Positions 45,024-54,256 of a DNA stretch of 64,000 bases are shown here, in pieces. Position 1 is the stretch's first letter; every line of letters starts with the position of its first letter. The stretch is from Ornithinimicrobium murale (lineage in GTDB: Bacteria > Actinomycetota > Actinomycetes > Actinomycetales > Dermatophilaceae): contig NZ_QLVD01000002.1 of the NCBI RefSeq assembly GCF_003352835.1, forward strand, positions 22,184-86,183. Reading direction: 5' to 3'. The notes below the pieces were generated by a model. It made no database searches. It was not told the DNA's origin and worked only from the letters and a program-made list of their open reading frames with translations. The position numbers were made by a program, and so were the translations under genes.

Positions 45024-45719
45024 TCATCTGAGGGCGGCCACCGCGGCCTGCAGTGCGGCGATCTCCTCGGGTGTGCTCGTCCTGCTGATGTAGGCGATCT
45101 CCGCCAGGTGCCGTCGATCACGTTCCGGGATCCGCCGCGCCAGCTCTCCCGGGTCCTCCAGGAGGGCCGCGTAGATCCCCGCACCGTCGACGCAGAACAT
45201 GTCGATCAGCACCGGGTGCCCGTTCGCCGCCACCCGGATGTTGCCCGCGTTGAGGTCAAGGCCGTCCCACCACGGCACGGTGCGTGCCGCCTCGTGGTTG
45301 AGGGCCTCCGCCGCGGCGCGGACCGCAGCCAGGGCTGGGTCAGCGCCCTCGTCCCAGGCGTGGCGCACTCGAGCGGACACCTCCGCAGGAGCCTCGCTCA
45401 GGAACTCCAGCACGGTGAACTGCCCACCGCCGTCCAACTGCTGGTCGGCCTCGATCCGAGGCAGGTACGGCGAGCCCGGCAGGCGCCGGCACAGCTCCAC
45501 GAAGACGGGGTATGCCGGGTCAAAGGGCGCCACCCGCGCCACCCGGGAGCCGTCCGGGCACCGCAGGGTAACGGCCCAGTCACCGACCCCGCAGACGCTC
45601 CACCCCTCCCGGATCAGCTGAGCCTGCACCGTGCGATGGTCACGCCCCTGAGATCGGGCCACGGCACCGCGACGGGTCCAGTCCTCTTGCGCACGGTCTG
45701 CTGGCACCGTGCCAGTCAA
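45024..45719 (-). CDS. Protein-kinase-like / phosphotransferase-like protein
   Basis: A protein of up to 231 residues with a minimal kinase-like fold. The catalytic-loop equivalent is GLDLNAGNIRV (compare HGDLNPGNI of aminoglycoside and homoserine kinases) and the metal-binding Asp follows in PVLIDMFCVDG. The N-lobe is short: WAVTLRCPDGSRVARVAPFDPAY and FTVLEFLSE act as the β-sheet and hinge. The frame opens at a TTG (45719); internal GTG codons are also possible, so the start is unsure. The His of the loop is replaced (WDGLDLN). Target or substrate unknown; it might be a small-molecule or phage-defence kinase, but nothing shows this. Confidence 0.65.
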   Translation of the reverse strand: MTGTVPADRAQEDWTRRGAVARSQGRDHRTVQAQLIREGWSVCGVGDWAVTLRCPDGSRVARVAPFDPAYPVFVELCRRLPGSPYLPRIEADQQLDGGGQFTVLEFLSEAPAEVSARVRHAWDEGADPALAAVRAAAEALNHEAARTVPWWDGLDLNAGNIRVAANGHPVLIDMFCVDGAGIYAALLEDPGELARRIPERDRRHLAEIAYISRTSTPEEIAALQAAVAALR

Positions 45720-45776
45720 GCAGTCGGGAGCAGCCCGAGCGACGGGAAATCCACACCTCGACGGTGGCGGGGCGGG

Positions 45777-46805
45777 TCATCCACGGTTGCCACCTGATCG
45801 TCCAGGCACCAGGAGGAGCAGCAGTCCGAGCACCACCCAGGACCCGAGCACGAGAAGAGCCGGACCGGAGCCGGCTCCGTCGAACCAGGCGACCGAGCGC
45901 AGGGCGGTGCCGGTGGCTCCCGGCGGCAGCAACTGCCCGAGGGTGCCCCAGCCCGAGGGCAGCATCTCCGGTGCGGACTGGACACCCGACAGCGTGCTGC
46001 CCAGCAGCACCATCAGCACGGCGGTGACCCCGACACCGGCATAGCCGATCAGTCGGACGAGCCCGAGTGCCAGCGCGCCGACGGCGGCGACCCCCAGGGC
46101 CAGCACGCCGGAGTTGGCCCAGTAGGAGCCCGCCAGCCCGCCCAACCACAACTGGCTGACGGCGCCCAGGACCAGCCCGGCCGCCCCCGAGAGCAGCGCC
46201 AGCGCGCTGAGTTGGCGGCCGCGTCCGCTGACCGCCAGACCGCTGGCGGCGCCGGAGAGGATTCCGGCGATCACGAGCGGAAGCACGGCCGAGGCAAGGC
46301 CAGCTCCGCGCGGGTCGTCCTCCGGCAGGGGCACGGTGTCGGTGACGGCCAGTGGTCCCCCGACCTGGGGAGGCACGTTGGCCGCAAGTTGACCCAGCAC
46401 CTGGGCGACGGCGGGGCTGGCGGCACTCGCCGTGAGCATCTCGCCGCCGCCCGGCCCGAGGACGAGCGCCCCGTAGACCTCACGGCCGGCGATCGCCTGC
46501 TCCGCGGCCGCCCGGTCCGCGACCGGACGCAGGTCAAAGGCGCCCTCGCCCGCCCCTTCAGCCAGCGCGGCACCGATCTGCTCCGTGACAGCTGGTGGCG
46601 CCACGACCGCGACCGGGACGTCCCGCGGGCCAGCGTTCGTTGCGGGCCACGCGAACGCCGTGGCAATCACGAACAGCAGGGACACCACCCCGAGTGCGAG
46701 CGCCGCGATCCGTGACCACGGCGTCGGTGCCCCTCCTCGCCCAGGGGTTCCGCCAGTCTGCGCGGCACCATCCCCGAGGTCCTGCTCCTGGAGCTGCACT
46801 GTCAT
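45777..46805 (-). CDS. ABC-2/DUF3533-like membrane protein
   Basis: A 342-residue membrane protein: one helix near residues 15-42, an outside domain of about 110 residues (PVAVVAPPAVTEQIGAALAEG and AAAEQAIAGREVYGALVLGPGG, like the type-2 ABC and YhgE/Pip extracellular domain), then about six hydrophobic segments. No ATPase is adjacent. The ATG at 46805 has AGGAGG upstream, overlapped by a palindrome that recurs before tetR. It is probably an exporter or envelope protein repressed by the divergent TetR regulator; substrate unknown. Confidence 0.78.
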   Translation of the reverse strand: MTVQLQEQDLGDGAAQTGGTPGRGGAPTPWSRIAALALGVVSLLFVIATAFAWPATNAGPRDVPVAVVAPPAVTEQIGAALAEGAGEGAFDLRPVADRAAAEQAIAGREVYGALVLGPGGGEMLTASAASPAVAQVLGQLAANVPPQVGGPLAVTDTVPLPEDDPRGAGLASAVLPLVIAGILSGAASGLAVSGRGRQLSALALLSGAAGLVLGAVSQLWLGGLAGSYWANSGVLALGVAAVGALALGLVRLIGYAGVGVTAVLMVLLGSTLSGVQSAPEMLPSGWGTLGQLLPPGATGTALRSVAWFDGAGSGPALLVLGSWVVLGLLLLLVPGRSGGNRG

Positions 46806-46815
46806 GATTCCTCCT

Positions 46816-46827
46816 AAACGAACGTTC
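46816..46827. promoter_or_regulatory. TetR operator candidate, exporter side
   Basis: AAACGAACGTTC, containing the perfect palindrome GAACGTTC, lies directly upstream of the exporter's ribosome site. It matches the tetR-side site in 10 of 12 positions. Confidence 0.55.
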
Positions 46828-46870
46828 CTTCTGTTTAATCTACTGTCCTCCCGCATCGCGGACTTGTCAA

Positions 46871-46882
46871 GAACGATCGTTC
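46871..46882. promoter_or_regulatory. TetR operator candidate, tetR side
   Basis: GAACGATCGTTC is a perfect 12-bp palindrome, 18 bp before the tetR ATG. Together with the site at 46816-46827 it gives the consensus RAACGAWCGTTC. Autoregulation and repression of the divergent gene are inferred. Confidence 0.6.
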
Positions 46883-46899
46883 GGTTTTAAGGTCGGAGG

Positions 46900-47493
46900 A
46901 TGCCCAAGGTCACTGATGAGCATCGCCAGGCACGCCGCGATCAGATCCTGCTCGCCGCCATCACCTGCGTCGCCGAGGAGGGCTTTCACAAGACGACGAT
47001 GGCGCACGTGATCACGGCCTCGGGCCTCTCGGCAGGTGCGGTGTACGGCTACTTCCGCAGCAAGGAGGAGCTGATCCTGGCCATCGCCGACCACGCGCTC
47101 GGCTACCTGAACCAGGCGATCGGTCAGATCCAGGCGATGGATCCGGTCCCCTCCCCTGTCGAGGTCACCCGCCTGCTGACGACCCTACTCGTGGAGCGCG
47201 CGGAGGCGGGACCGGTCGATCTCACGCGCGTCGCCGTGGCAGCGTGGGCCGAGGCCGTCCGCGACGAACCCGTGCGGGCTGCCGTGGCGAGCCGGATCCG
47301 TCAGATCAGGGGCGCGTATGCCGAGGTGGTCGTCGCGCAGCAGGCCGCCGGGCTGATCGACCCGGAGGCTGACCCGCAGCTGGTCGCCAAGTCCTTGTTC
47401 GGTGTGATGCCGGGCTTCGTGCTGCAGCGGCTGGTGACCCAGGACGTCACTGCGGAGGACTACGCGGCGGGCTACGCCGCGCTGCGTCACTGA
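46900..47493 (+). CDS. TetR family transcriptional regulator
   Basis: A 197-residue repressor. The HTH is at residues about 10-55 (RRDQILLAAITCVAEEGFHKTTMAHVITASGLSAGAVYGYFRSKEELI), the signature of the family; the rest is the helical ligand-binding domain, with TetR_C-like PVDLTRVAVAAWAEAVRD. The ATG follows GGAGG. It is divergent from the exporter gene, and two similar palindromes in the 94-bp gap are likely operators. The inducer is unknown. Confidence 0.93.
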   Translation: MPKVTDEHRQARRDQILLAAITCVAEEGFHKTTMAHVITASGLSAGAVYGYFRSKEELILAIADHALGYLNQAIGQIQAMDPVPSPVEVTRLLTTLLVERAEAGPVDLTRVAVAAWAEAVRDEPVRAAVASRIRQIRGAYAEVVVAQQAAGLIDPEADPQLVAKSLFGVMPGFVLQRLVTQDVTAEDYAAGYAALRH

Positions 47494-47555
47494 GCGCCCT
47501 CGAATCTCACCCCGCGAGCCCCTCGCCCCAGATTCCCATGACGCCGGACGTCCGG

Positions 47556-48476
47556 TCAGGTGTGCGCGGCGAGGAAGGTGTCGATCTCTGCGCGCGTGGG
47601 CGCGGTCGCCGGGCCGCGCCGGGTCACCTTGATCGCCCCGGCGGCATTGGCGCGGGCGCACGCCGTGTGTGGATCGGTCCCTGCGGCAAACTCGGCCACC
47701 AGCACGCCGGTGTGCGCGTCGCCGGCACCGTTGGTGTCGACCGGCTCCTGTGGGTAGCCGGGCAGATGGGCGACCTCGTCGCCGGTGAGCAGGTGGCAGC
47801 CCTCCGGCCCGTCGCGCACGATCACGACGGCGCCGGCCGGCAGGACCGTGCCGATCGCGGGCAGGGTGGCCGTGAGCTCGCCCAGCCCCATCAGCTCGGT
47901 TGCCTCCTCGGCGTTGCTGGTCCACACGTCGGTCAGGGCGAGCATGCGGTCCCGCACCGCATCGTCCAGACCCGCGAAGGCAGCACCGGGGTCGAGCACG
48001 ACGCGCACGCCGTCGCTCAGGGACTCCAGCCACGCCAGCAAGGGGTCCCGCGTGGGCTCCAGCAGGCTGTATCCGGTCACGCACACCAGGTCCCCGGCCA
48101 CCGGTGCCGATGTGCCCAGGCTCTCCGGCGTGATCCGCCGCTCCGCGCCCAGGGTCGTGACGAAGGTGCGTTCGGCCGTGGGCTCCATCAGGACCACGCA
48201 CACGGCGGTGTCGGCGTCCTGGACCGGAGCGGCCGACAGGACAACGCCCTCGGCGGCCAGCGCCTCCCGCACCAGATCTCCGTTCGGGCCGGTGCCGTGG
48301 GCACCAGCGTGCACCGCCTCGGCTCCCGAGCGGGCGGCCGCAGCGAGCACGCTCACTGAGCCCCCGGCGTATCGGGTGAAGGATTCGGCCATCACATTGC
48401 CCCCGCGCCGAGGAAGGGCGCCGACCTCCACCACGAGGTCGACGAGGGCCTGGCCGGTGTGGATCACCCTGGTCAC
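47556..48476 (-). CDS. PfkB-family carbohydrate kinase
   Basis: A 306-residue ribokinase-like kinase. Visible signatures are the N-terminal GGNVMAESFTRYAGGSVSVLAAAARSG (di-Gly switch, sugar-binding) and the C-terminal PVDTNGAGDAHTGVLVAEFAAG, with the catalytic Asp and anion hole GAGD. The GTG at 48476 gives the normal length; the open frame beyond it runs through the 32-bp tandem repeats and is not coding. The sugar is not determined; candidates are ribose, adenosine or a ketose. No transport genes are adjacent. Confidence 0.88.
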   Translation of the reverse strand: MTRVIHTGQALVDLVVEVGALPRRGGNVMAESFTRYAGGSVSVLAAAARSGAEAVHAGAHGTGPNGDLVREALAAEGVVLSAAPVQDADTAVCVVLMEPTAERTFVTTLGAERRITPESLGTSAPVAGDLVCVTGYSLLEPTRDPLLAWLESLSDGVRVVLDPGAAFAGLDDAVRDRMLALTDVWTSNAEEATELMGLGELTATLPAIGTVLPAGAVVIVRDGPEGCHLLTGDEVAHLPGYPQEPVDTNGAGDAHTGVLVAEFAAGTDPHTACARANAAGAIKVTRRGPATAPTRAEIDTFLAAHT

Positions 48477-48553
48477 GAGGGCGACCCTAAGCCATGGGCC
48501 CGAGACTGTGCTCGCTCGTCGACGCCCTGCGCAGGGCGCCCCTGCGCAGTGAG

Positions 48554-48649
48554 GCGGTCCGAACCTTCCCAAGAATGCGTGCGGAGCGGTCCGAACCTCC
48601 CCAAGAATGCGTGCGGAGCGGTCCGAACCTCCCCAAGAATGGGTGAGGG
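48554..48649. repeat. Three tandem 32-bp repeats before parC
   Basis: Each unit begins GCGGTCCGAACCT(T/C)CCCA, with exact 32-bp spacing (48554, 48586, 48618); the first two continue AGAATGCGTGCGGA and the third diverges at the end. The core is the reverse complement of the unit at 37271-37318. The gap 48477-48736 holds nothing else recognisable apart from the parC promoter region; the repeats end 87 bp before the parC start. Confidence 0.9.
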
Positions 48650-48736
48650 GCGTGGCCTGACCGGATCGGGCCGCACCACGGCATACGATCAGGGGCGATC
48701 CAACCGCTACCGACCCCGCACGGAGGCCCTCGAAGT

Positions 48737-51178
48737 ATGGCGCGCCGCACCCCACCCGGACCGGACCTGTTCGACGTCGAGCAGAAGATCATCGACATCG
48801 ACGTCCGGGACGAGATGCAGGGAGCCTTCCTGGAGTATGCCTACTCGGTCATCTACTCCCGGGCGCTGCCGGACGCGCGGGACGGCCTGAAGCCGGTGCA
48901 ACGCCGGATCCTGTTCGGGATGCACGAGATGGGACTGCGGCCGGACAAGGCGCACGTCAAGAGCTCGCGCGTCGTCGGTGACGTGATGGGTAAGTACCAC
49001 CCGCACGGTGACTCCGCGATCTATGACGCGCTGGTGCGCATGGCCCAGCCGTTCACGATGCGTCTGCCGCTGGTCGACGGACACGGCAACTTCGGCTCGC
49101 TCGACGACGGACCGGCCGCCAGCCGCTACACCGAGGCCCGGCCGGCGCCGGCCGCGCTGCTGATGACCGGCAGCCTGGACGAGGAGACGGTCGCCTTCGT
49201 CCCCAACTACGACGACCAGCTGATGCAGCCCGACGTGCTGCCGGCCGCCTTCCCGAACCTGCTGGTCAACGGCGCCTCCGGGATCGCGGTCGGCATGGCC
49301 ACCAACATGGCCCCGCACAACCTGGGCGAGGTCATCGGGGCAGCCCGCCACCTGATCGCCAACCCGGATGCCTCCCTCGATGACCTGATGCGCTTCGTGC
49401 CCGGCCCGGACCTGCCGCTGGGCGGCCGGATCGTCGGGCTGGACGGCATCCGGGACGCCTATGAGACCGGCCGCGGCTCGTTCCGCACCCGCGCCCTGGC
49501 CCGGATCGAGAACATCACCGCCCGCCGCAAGGGCATCGTGGTCACCGAACTCCCCTACCTGGTCGGCGCCGAGAAGGTCATCGAGAAGGTCAAGACCCTC
49601 GTGCAGTCCAAGAAGCTGCAGGGCATCTCGGCCATCAACGACCTGACCGACCGCACCAAGGGCCTGCACCTGGTGATCGAGATCAAGAACGGGTTCAACC
49701 CCGAGGCGGTGCTGGCCCAGCTCTACAAGCTGACTCCGATGGAGGAGAGCTTCGGCATCAACAACGTGGCCCTGGTCGAGGGCCAGCCGCGCACCCTGGG
49801 GTTGCGTGAGCTGTTGCAGGTGTACGTCGCGTTCCGCACCGACGTGGTGCGCCGACGGACGGCCTACCGCCTGCGGCGCAAGGAGGAGCGGCTGCACCTG
49901 GTCGAGGGTCTGCTGGTGGCGATCCTGGACATCGACGAGGTCATCCAGCTGATCCGCGGCAGTGACGACACCGCCACCGCACGCACGCGCCTGATGCAGG
50001 TCTTCGACCTCTCCGAGCTGCAGGCCAACTACATCCTCGAGCTGCAGCTGCGGCGCCTGACGAAGTTCTCCCGCATCGAGCTGGAGACCGAGCGCGACGA
50101 ACTGCTCCGCGACATCGAGGCGCTGCGCGCGCTCCTGGAGGACAAGACCCTGCTGCTCAACCTGGTCTCCGACGAGTTGGCCGAGGTTGCCAAGGAGCAC
50201 GGCACCCCGCGGCGAACCGTGCTGCTGGAGTCCGACGGGGTCTCGGCCACCGCCGCGGCGAGCACGCCGTTGGAGGTCGCGGACGACCCGTGCTGGGTGC
50301 TCCTCAGCTCGACCGGCCTGCTCGCACGGACCTCCACCGATGAGCCCCTCGGCACCGGCGGCGCCCGTCGCAAGCACGACGTCATCGTCTCGGCGGTCCG
50401 CACCACCGCCCGCGGGTCGGTCGGCCTGGTGACCTCCTCCGGCACCCTGGTCCGGATCAGTGCCCTGGAGCTGCCGACCCTGCCACCGACCAACGGGGCC
50501 CCCACCCTCTCTGGTGGGGCGCCGCTGGCGGCCTTCGTCGACCTGCCGGCCGGCTCGCTCCCTCTCGCGCTCTGCTCCCTCGACGAGGGCGGCGCGGGTC
50601 TGGCTCTCGGCACCCGCGACGGGGTGGTCAAGCGCGTCAACCCGGACTATCCGGGCAACAAGGACGAGTTCGAGGTGATCTCCCTCAAAGACGGCGACCA
50701 GGTGGTGGGCGCGGTCGAGCTGACCACGGGCGAGGAGGAGCTGGTCTTCGTCACCGACGACGCCCAGCTGCTGCACTTCAGTGCCTCCGGCGTGCGCCCG
50801 CAGGGACGCAGCGGCGGTGGCATCGCCGGCATCAAACTGTCCACGGGCGCTGCGGTGCAAGGCTTCTGGGCCGTCGATCCCACCCAGGACAATGTCGTGG
50901 TGACGGTCTCTGGGACCTCCGGCTCACAGCCGGGGACCCAGGCCGGCTCGGTGAAGGTGACCCCCTTCGAGGAGTATCCCGCCAAGGGCCGTGCCACCGG
51001 GGGCGTGCGCTGCCACCGGTTCCTGCGCGGCGAGGACACCCTGCTCCTCGGCTGGGCCGGTGCCGCTCCCCCGATGGCGGCCTCCGGCAACGGTGCCTCG
51101 GTGGACCTGCCCGAGGCCACCGGCCGACGGGACGGGTCCGGCACCCCGGCGGGTGCACCGATCGCAGCGATCCACTAG
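48737..51178 (+). CDS. parC: DNA topoisomerase IV subunit A
   Basis: An 813-residue type IIA topoisomerase breakage-reunion subunit that decatenates chromosomes, paired with ParE encoded elsewhere. The catalytic tyrosine is Y131 ([10 protein letters not shown]), the helix α4 is [13 protein letters not shown] at 88-100, and the N-terminal [25 protein letters not shown] is intact. The C-terminal β-pinwheel lacks a true GyrA box; [11 protein letters not shown] is a degenerate version, which fits ParC rather than GyrA. It is monocistronic. Presence of topoisomerase IV separates this organism from mycobacteria, which rely on gyrase alone. Confidence 0.93.
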   Translation: MARRTPPGPDLFDVEQKIIDIDVRDEMQGAFLEYAYSVIYSRALPDARDGLKPVQRRILFGMHEMGLRPDKAHVKSSRVVGDVMGKYHPHGDSAIYDALVRMAQPFTMRLPLVDGHGNFGSLDDGPAASRYTEARPAPAALLMTGSLDEETVAFVPNYDDQLMQPDVLPAAFPNLLVNGASGIAVGMATNMAPHNLGEVIGAARHLIANPDASLDDLMRFVPGPDLPLGGRIVGLDGIRDAYETGRGSFRTRALARIENITARRKGIVVTELPYLVGAEKVIEKVKTLVQSKKLQGISAINDLTDRTKGLHLVIEIKNGFNPEAVLAQLYKLTPMEESFGINNVALVEGQPRTLGLRELLQVYVAFRTDVVRRRTAYRLRRKEERLHLVEGLLVAILDIDEVIQLIRGSDDTATARTRLMQVFDLSELQANYILELQLRRLTKFSRIELETERDELLRDIEALRALLEDKTLLLNLVSDELAEVAKEHGTPRRTVLLESDGVSATAAASTPLEVADDPCWVLLSSTGLLARTSTDEPLGTGGARRKHDVIVSAVRTTARGSVGLVTSSGTLVRISALELPTLPPTNGAPTLSGGAPLAAFVDLPAGSLPLALCSLDEGGAGLALGTRDGVVKRVNPDYPGNKDEFEVISLKDGDQVVGAVELTTGEEELVFVTDDAQLLHFSASGVRPQGRSGGGIAGIKLSTGAAVQGFWAVDPTQDNVVVTVSGTSGSQPGTQAGSVKVTPFEEYPAKGRATGGVRCHRFLRGEDTLLLGWAGAAPPMAASGNGASVDLPEATGRRDGSGTPAGAPIAAIH

Positions 51179-51188
51179 GCGCTGCTGA

Positions 51189-52874
51189 TCAGGCTCGCTC
51201 CAGGATCGCGCTGAGGTCCGCGCCCTGGGGCAGCACGCCATACTGCCAGCCCCGCTCCTGGCCCAGGCGGGCCGAGACAAAGGTGTCCGAGGAGTATGCC
51301 GGGGCGAACCTGATCATCAGGCTCGCCTGGAGGGCCAGTGCCAGGGCCTCGCTGAGCTGGCGGGCTCCCGCCTGCAGCACGGCGGGGTCCTGACCGGCGG
51401 CGCCGGCCAGCAGGCGCCGGACCCGGGCCAGGTGGGCGTCATAGGCCGGGTGCACCCCCTCGGCGAGCGCCAGCTCGGCCACCACAGCCTCGACGGTCTC
51501 CGGCTCGCGACCCAACGCCCGGAGCACGTCCAGGGCGATCACGTTGCCCGAGCCCTCCCAGACCGCCATCACCGGCTGCTCGCGGTAGCGCATGGCCAGT
51601 GGGAAGTCCTCGGTGTAGCCGTTGCCGCCCAGGCACTCCAGCGCCTCATAGCTGTGGTGCGGCCCCCGCTTGCAGATCCAGTACTTCGCCACGGGCGTGG
51701 CCAGCCGGGCGAACGCGCGCTCGCCCTCGGAGACACCGTCCTCGTGCGCCTGGGCCAGCCGCAGCGCGGTGAGGGTGGCGGCCTCGGACTCCAGCGCCAG
51801 GTCGGCGACGACCGCCGTCATCGCCGGCTGGTCGACCAGTCGGGCACCGAAGGCGGAGCGGTGTCGGACGTGCCAGAGCGCCTCGGCGACCGACTGCCGC
51901 ATGCCGGCGGTGCTGCCCAGCACGCAGTCCAGCCGCGTCCGCGCCACCATGTCGATGATGGTCCGCACGCCGCGTCCGGGCTCCCCCACCAGGTGCCCGA
52001 CGGTGCCATCCAGCTCGATCTCCGCAGAGGCGTTGGACCGGTTGCCGAGCTTGTCCTTGAGCCGCTGGAGACCGAAGACGTTGCGGGTCCCGTCCTCGAG
52101 CACCCGCGGGACCAGCAGGCAGCTCAGGCCCTCACTCGTGCCGCCCCCGCTGGTCTGCGCCAGGACCAGGAAGGCGTCGGACATGGGAGCCGAGCAGAAC
52201 CACTTGTGCCCGGTGAGCAGGTAGTCCGCTCCCCCGATGTGCTCCCCACGCGTCGCGTTGGCCCGCACATCGGAGCCGCCCTGCTTCTCGGTCATCGCCA
52301 TGCCGAACAGCACGCCCGGCTTGTCCCCCGGTGCCCGCAGTCTGCCGTCGTATCCGGTGCCACAGACGCGCGGCACCCACACGTCAGCAACCTCCGGAGT
52401 CGTGCGCAGGGCCGGGACCACCGAGTGGGTCATCGACACCGGACAGGCGTGGCCCGGCTCGATCTGGGCGAACAGCATGAACGTGGCAGCGCGGGCGACG
52501 TGGGCGCCGGGCCGGGGCTGGGCCCAGGCTCCGGTGTGGGCGCCGTGCGCGACGGCGTGGGCGACGATGCGGTGGTAGCCGGCGTCATAGTCGACCTCAT
52601 CGATCCGGTGCCCCCACCGGTCGTGGGTGCGCAGCACCGGCGGGCGAGCGTGGGCCGCTCGGGCATCGGCCTGGAAGGCCGCTGACCCGACCAGCTCACC
52701 GACCGGGCCCAGGTGCGGCACAGCCCAGTCCGCGCCGAAGGTGGCAAGACCCTCGACGAGGACGGGGTTGGTGCTGAACTCGTTGACGTCCACCCGGGGC
52801 GGGCTCTGGTTGGCCACCTCGTGGGTGGTCCGCCGTTGCGGGTGGGTGACCTGCCGGGCGTGGGGCTGCGTCAT
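51189..52874 (-). CDS. AidB-like acyl-CoA dehydrogenase
   Basis: A 561-residue flavoprotein of the AidB/isovaleryl-CoA dehydrogenase class. Signatures are FGMAMTEKQGGSDVRANAT, YLLTGHKWFCSAPMSD, VFGLQRLKDKLGNRSNASAEIEL and, near the C-terminus, YEALECLGGNGYTEDFPLAMRYREQPVMAVWEGSGNVIALDVLRAL. The GGNGY and EGSGNV stretches are the FAD and CoA sites. E. coli AidB is linked to alkylation damage and binds DNA; an AlkD-like glycosylase is also in this window, but 33 kb away. It overlaps the P-loop gene by 4 nt. Confidence 0.92.
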   Translation of the reverse strand: MTQPHARQVTHPQRRTTHEVANQSPPRVDVNEFSTNPVLVEGLATFGADWAVPHLGPVGELVGSAAFQADARAAHARPPVLRTHDRWGHRIDEVDYDAGYHRIVAHAVAHGAHTGAWAQPRPGAHVARAATFMLFAQIEPGHACPVSMTHSVVPALRTTPEVADVWVPRVCGTGYDGRLRAPGDKPGVLFGMAMTEKQGGSDVRANATRGEHIGGADYLLTGHKWFCSAPMSDAFLVLAQTSGGGTSEGLSCLLVPRVLEDGTRNVFGLQRLKDKLGNRSNASAEIELDGTVGHLVGEPGRGVRTIIDMVARTRLDCVLGSTAGMRQSVAEALWHVRHRSAFGARLVDQPAMTAVVADLALESEAATLTALRLAQAHEDGVSEGERAFARLATPVAKYWICKRGPHHSYEALECLGGNGYTEDFPLAMRYREQPVMAVWEGSGNVIALDVLRALGREPETVEAVVAELALAEGVHPAYDAHLARVRRLLAGAAGQDPAVLQAGARQLSEALALALQASLMIRFAPAYSSDTFVSARLGQERGWQYGVLPQGADLSAILERA

Positions 52875-53455
52875 GCCCCCAGTGTCCCCAACCAGGCCCT
52901 GGTCTGTCGCGCGGATCGCAGGTGCACCACCTGCGGTGGATGCCGGTCCGGGGGTGACGCACTGCCTGAGGCACCCTCCAGCACCGCGCGCGGGTCGGCG
53001 GCCCACTCCCCGATCCGCTCCCGCTTGCGGGAAAAACTGCGGAAGTGCCAGACGATGATGGAGTCCCGGGAGAAGACCTGACGCCAGGACTCCGTGTTGC
53101 CGTTGCACATCTCCTGGCGGGTCACGGCGCGGTGCGCCGTGCGACGCAGCAGTCGCTGTAGTGAGAACCATCGCGGGTAGTCCAGTGCCACGATCAGCTC
53201 CACCCGGGCGAGTGGCACCTCGATCCACTTCCCGTAGGCCGTGTCCAGCACCCACTGGTCGCCGGCGCAGATTCGCTCGGCGATCCGCCGCTGGTCCTCG
53301 GCCGGCCGCTCGGTCCACTCCGGCAGCCAACCGATCTCATCGTCCACGGAGTGCCACGAGAGTCCTGTGGCTCGCCCGATCTCGCGGGCTAAGGAGGTCT
53401 TGCCCGACCCGGTCACGCCATAGACCAGAATCCGTTGTGCACCCGTCCCCACCAC
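52871..53455 (-). CDS. P-loop nucleotide kinase-like protein (FlaR/topology-modulation type)
   Basis: A 194-residue P-loop protein with Walker A YGVTGSGKTSLAREIG near residue 12, a HSVDDEIGWLPEW segment, and DQWVLDTAYGKWIEVPLARVELIVALDYPRWFSLQRLLRR, the usual pattern of adenylate-kinase-like proteins annotated as DNA topology modulation FlaR. The basic second half could bind the phosphate donor or acceptor. The ATG overlap links it to the AidB-like gene downstream. Substrate unknown. Confidence 0.83.
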   Translation of the reverse strand: MVGTGAQRILVYGVTGSGKTSLAREIGRATGLSWHSVDDEIGWLPEWTERPAEDQRRIAERICAGDQWVLDTAYGKWIEVPLARVELIVALDYPRWFSLQRLLRRTAHRAVTRQEMCNGNTESWRQVFSRDSIIVWHFRSFSRKRERIGEWAADPRAVLEGASGSASPPDRHPPQVVHLRSARQTRAWLGTLGA

Positions 53456-53515
53456 TGGCCCATCGTGCCACGGTTGCCGATCGGCGCAGGGTGGTCCACT
53501 CCCCGCGAACGGAGC

Positions 53516-54181
53516 TCAGGAACGGGTCGGGCCACGGCGGAGGCCGACCAGCATCAGCACGGCTGCAAGGGCGCAAGCCACGCCGTAGGCCATGCGACCT
53601 GTCGGCGGCAGGAAGAACTGGGGCAGGAAGAGGACGACGCCGCCCATCAGCGGCCACACCGCCCAGGTCGGACCGGTGCGCGAACGCTGCCACGCCAGCC
53701 CCAGCAGGATCGCGGAGATCGCCAGCAGGACCAGACCCAACCCAAACATCGTCAGGGCGACCGGTTGGTTCCTGATCGGTTCGACCAGGTCCAGGGCCTC
53801 GGCCCGACCGGCCGTGGCCTCGCGCCCCAGCACGTGCAGGGCGAAGGTCTCGGCGCCGAAGTAGGGAAGAACCAGCACCAGACCACCGAGGGCGCAGGTG
53901 CGTGACGCCGACCCGAGCCTGCTGTGGGTGAGCTCGGCGAAGCGCATCGCCAGCCGGGCGTAGGACGCGAGCGCGAGCAGACCCGCCACATGCGAGATCA
54001 CCCACCAGCTGTCGGCGAAGGCCTCGCCGGCAGCGGGCGGCTGCGCCCCTGCCGCGTCACCGTAGGGCCGGGACAGCAGGTAGACCAGCATCAGCACGCC
54101 GGTTCCCACGGTCGAGGCCACGAGGTGGGACCGATCCCGCGCCGGCTGGTCGAGCCCGGGTGCCGCCTCCCTGTCGATCAC
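53516..54181 (-). CDS. Hypothetical integral membrane protein
   Basis: A 221-residue protein with about six hydrophobic segments (near 22-40, 60-82, 98-118, 142-165, 175-192 and 200-218) and short loops. It has no recognisable catalytic motif. The GTG at 54181 is chosen because GGGAGG lies five bases upstream; the frame opens at 54205. Two copies of a palindrome lie upstream and separate it from the divergent ABC exporter genes, so co-regulation is likely. Could be a DUF998-like protein, but I am not confident. Confidence 0.7.
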   Translation of the reverse strand: MIDREAAPGLDQPARDRSHLVASTVGTGVLMLVYLLSRPYGDAAGAQPPAAGEAFADSWWVISHVAGLLALASYARLAMRFAELTHSRLGSASRTCALGGLVLVLPYFGAETFALHVLGREATAGRAEALDLVEPIRNQPVALTMFGLGLVLLAISAILLGLAWQRSRTGPTWAVWPLMGGVVLFLPQFFLPPTGRMAYGVACALAAVLMLVGLRRGPTRS

Positions 54182-54199
54182 CACAACCTCCCATTCTGC

Positions 54200-54210
54200 G
54201 AGCACTGCTC
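54200..54210. promoter_or_regulatory. Palindrome, copy 1, in the membrane-protein/ABC divergent region
   Basis: GAGCACTGCTC is a perfect 11-bp palindrome around a central C; the wider site GCGAGCACTGCTCTCGC also has matching outer arms. It lies 19 bp before the minus-strand start. Confidence 0.6.
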
Positions 54211-54256
54211 TCGCGTGATGTCACGACACACTAGCCGCGGACTCGGCGGAAGGCAA

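Noticed and set aside
48477..48755. N-terminal extension of the PfkB kinase through the 32-bp repeats
   Set aside because: The extension reads repeat units as WGGSDRSARIL-type peptides; family members begin at the GTG at 48476.
48737..51178. Gyrase subunit A
   Set aside because: A degenerate GyrA box and the single-gene setting away from gyrB/recF fit ParC better.
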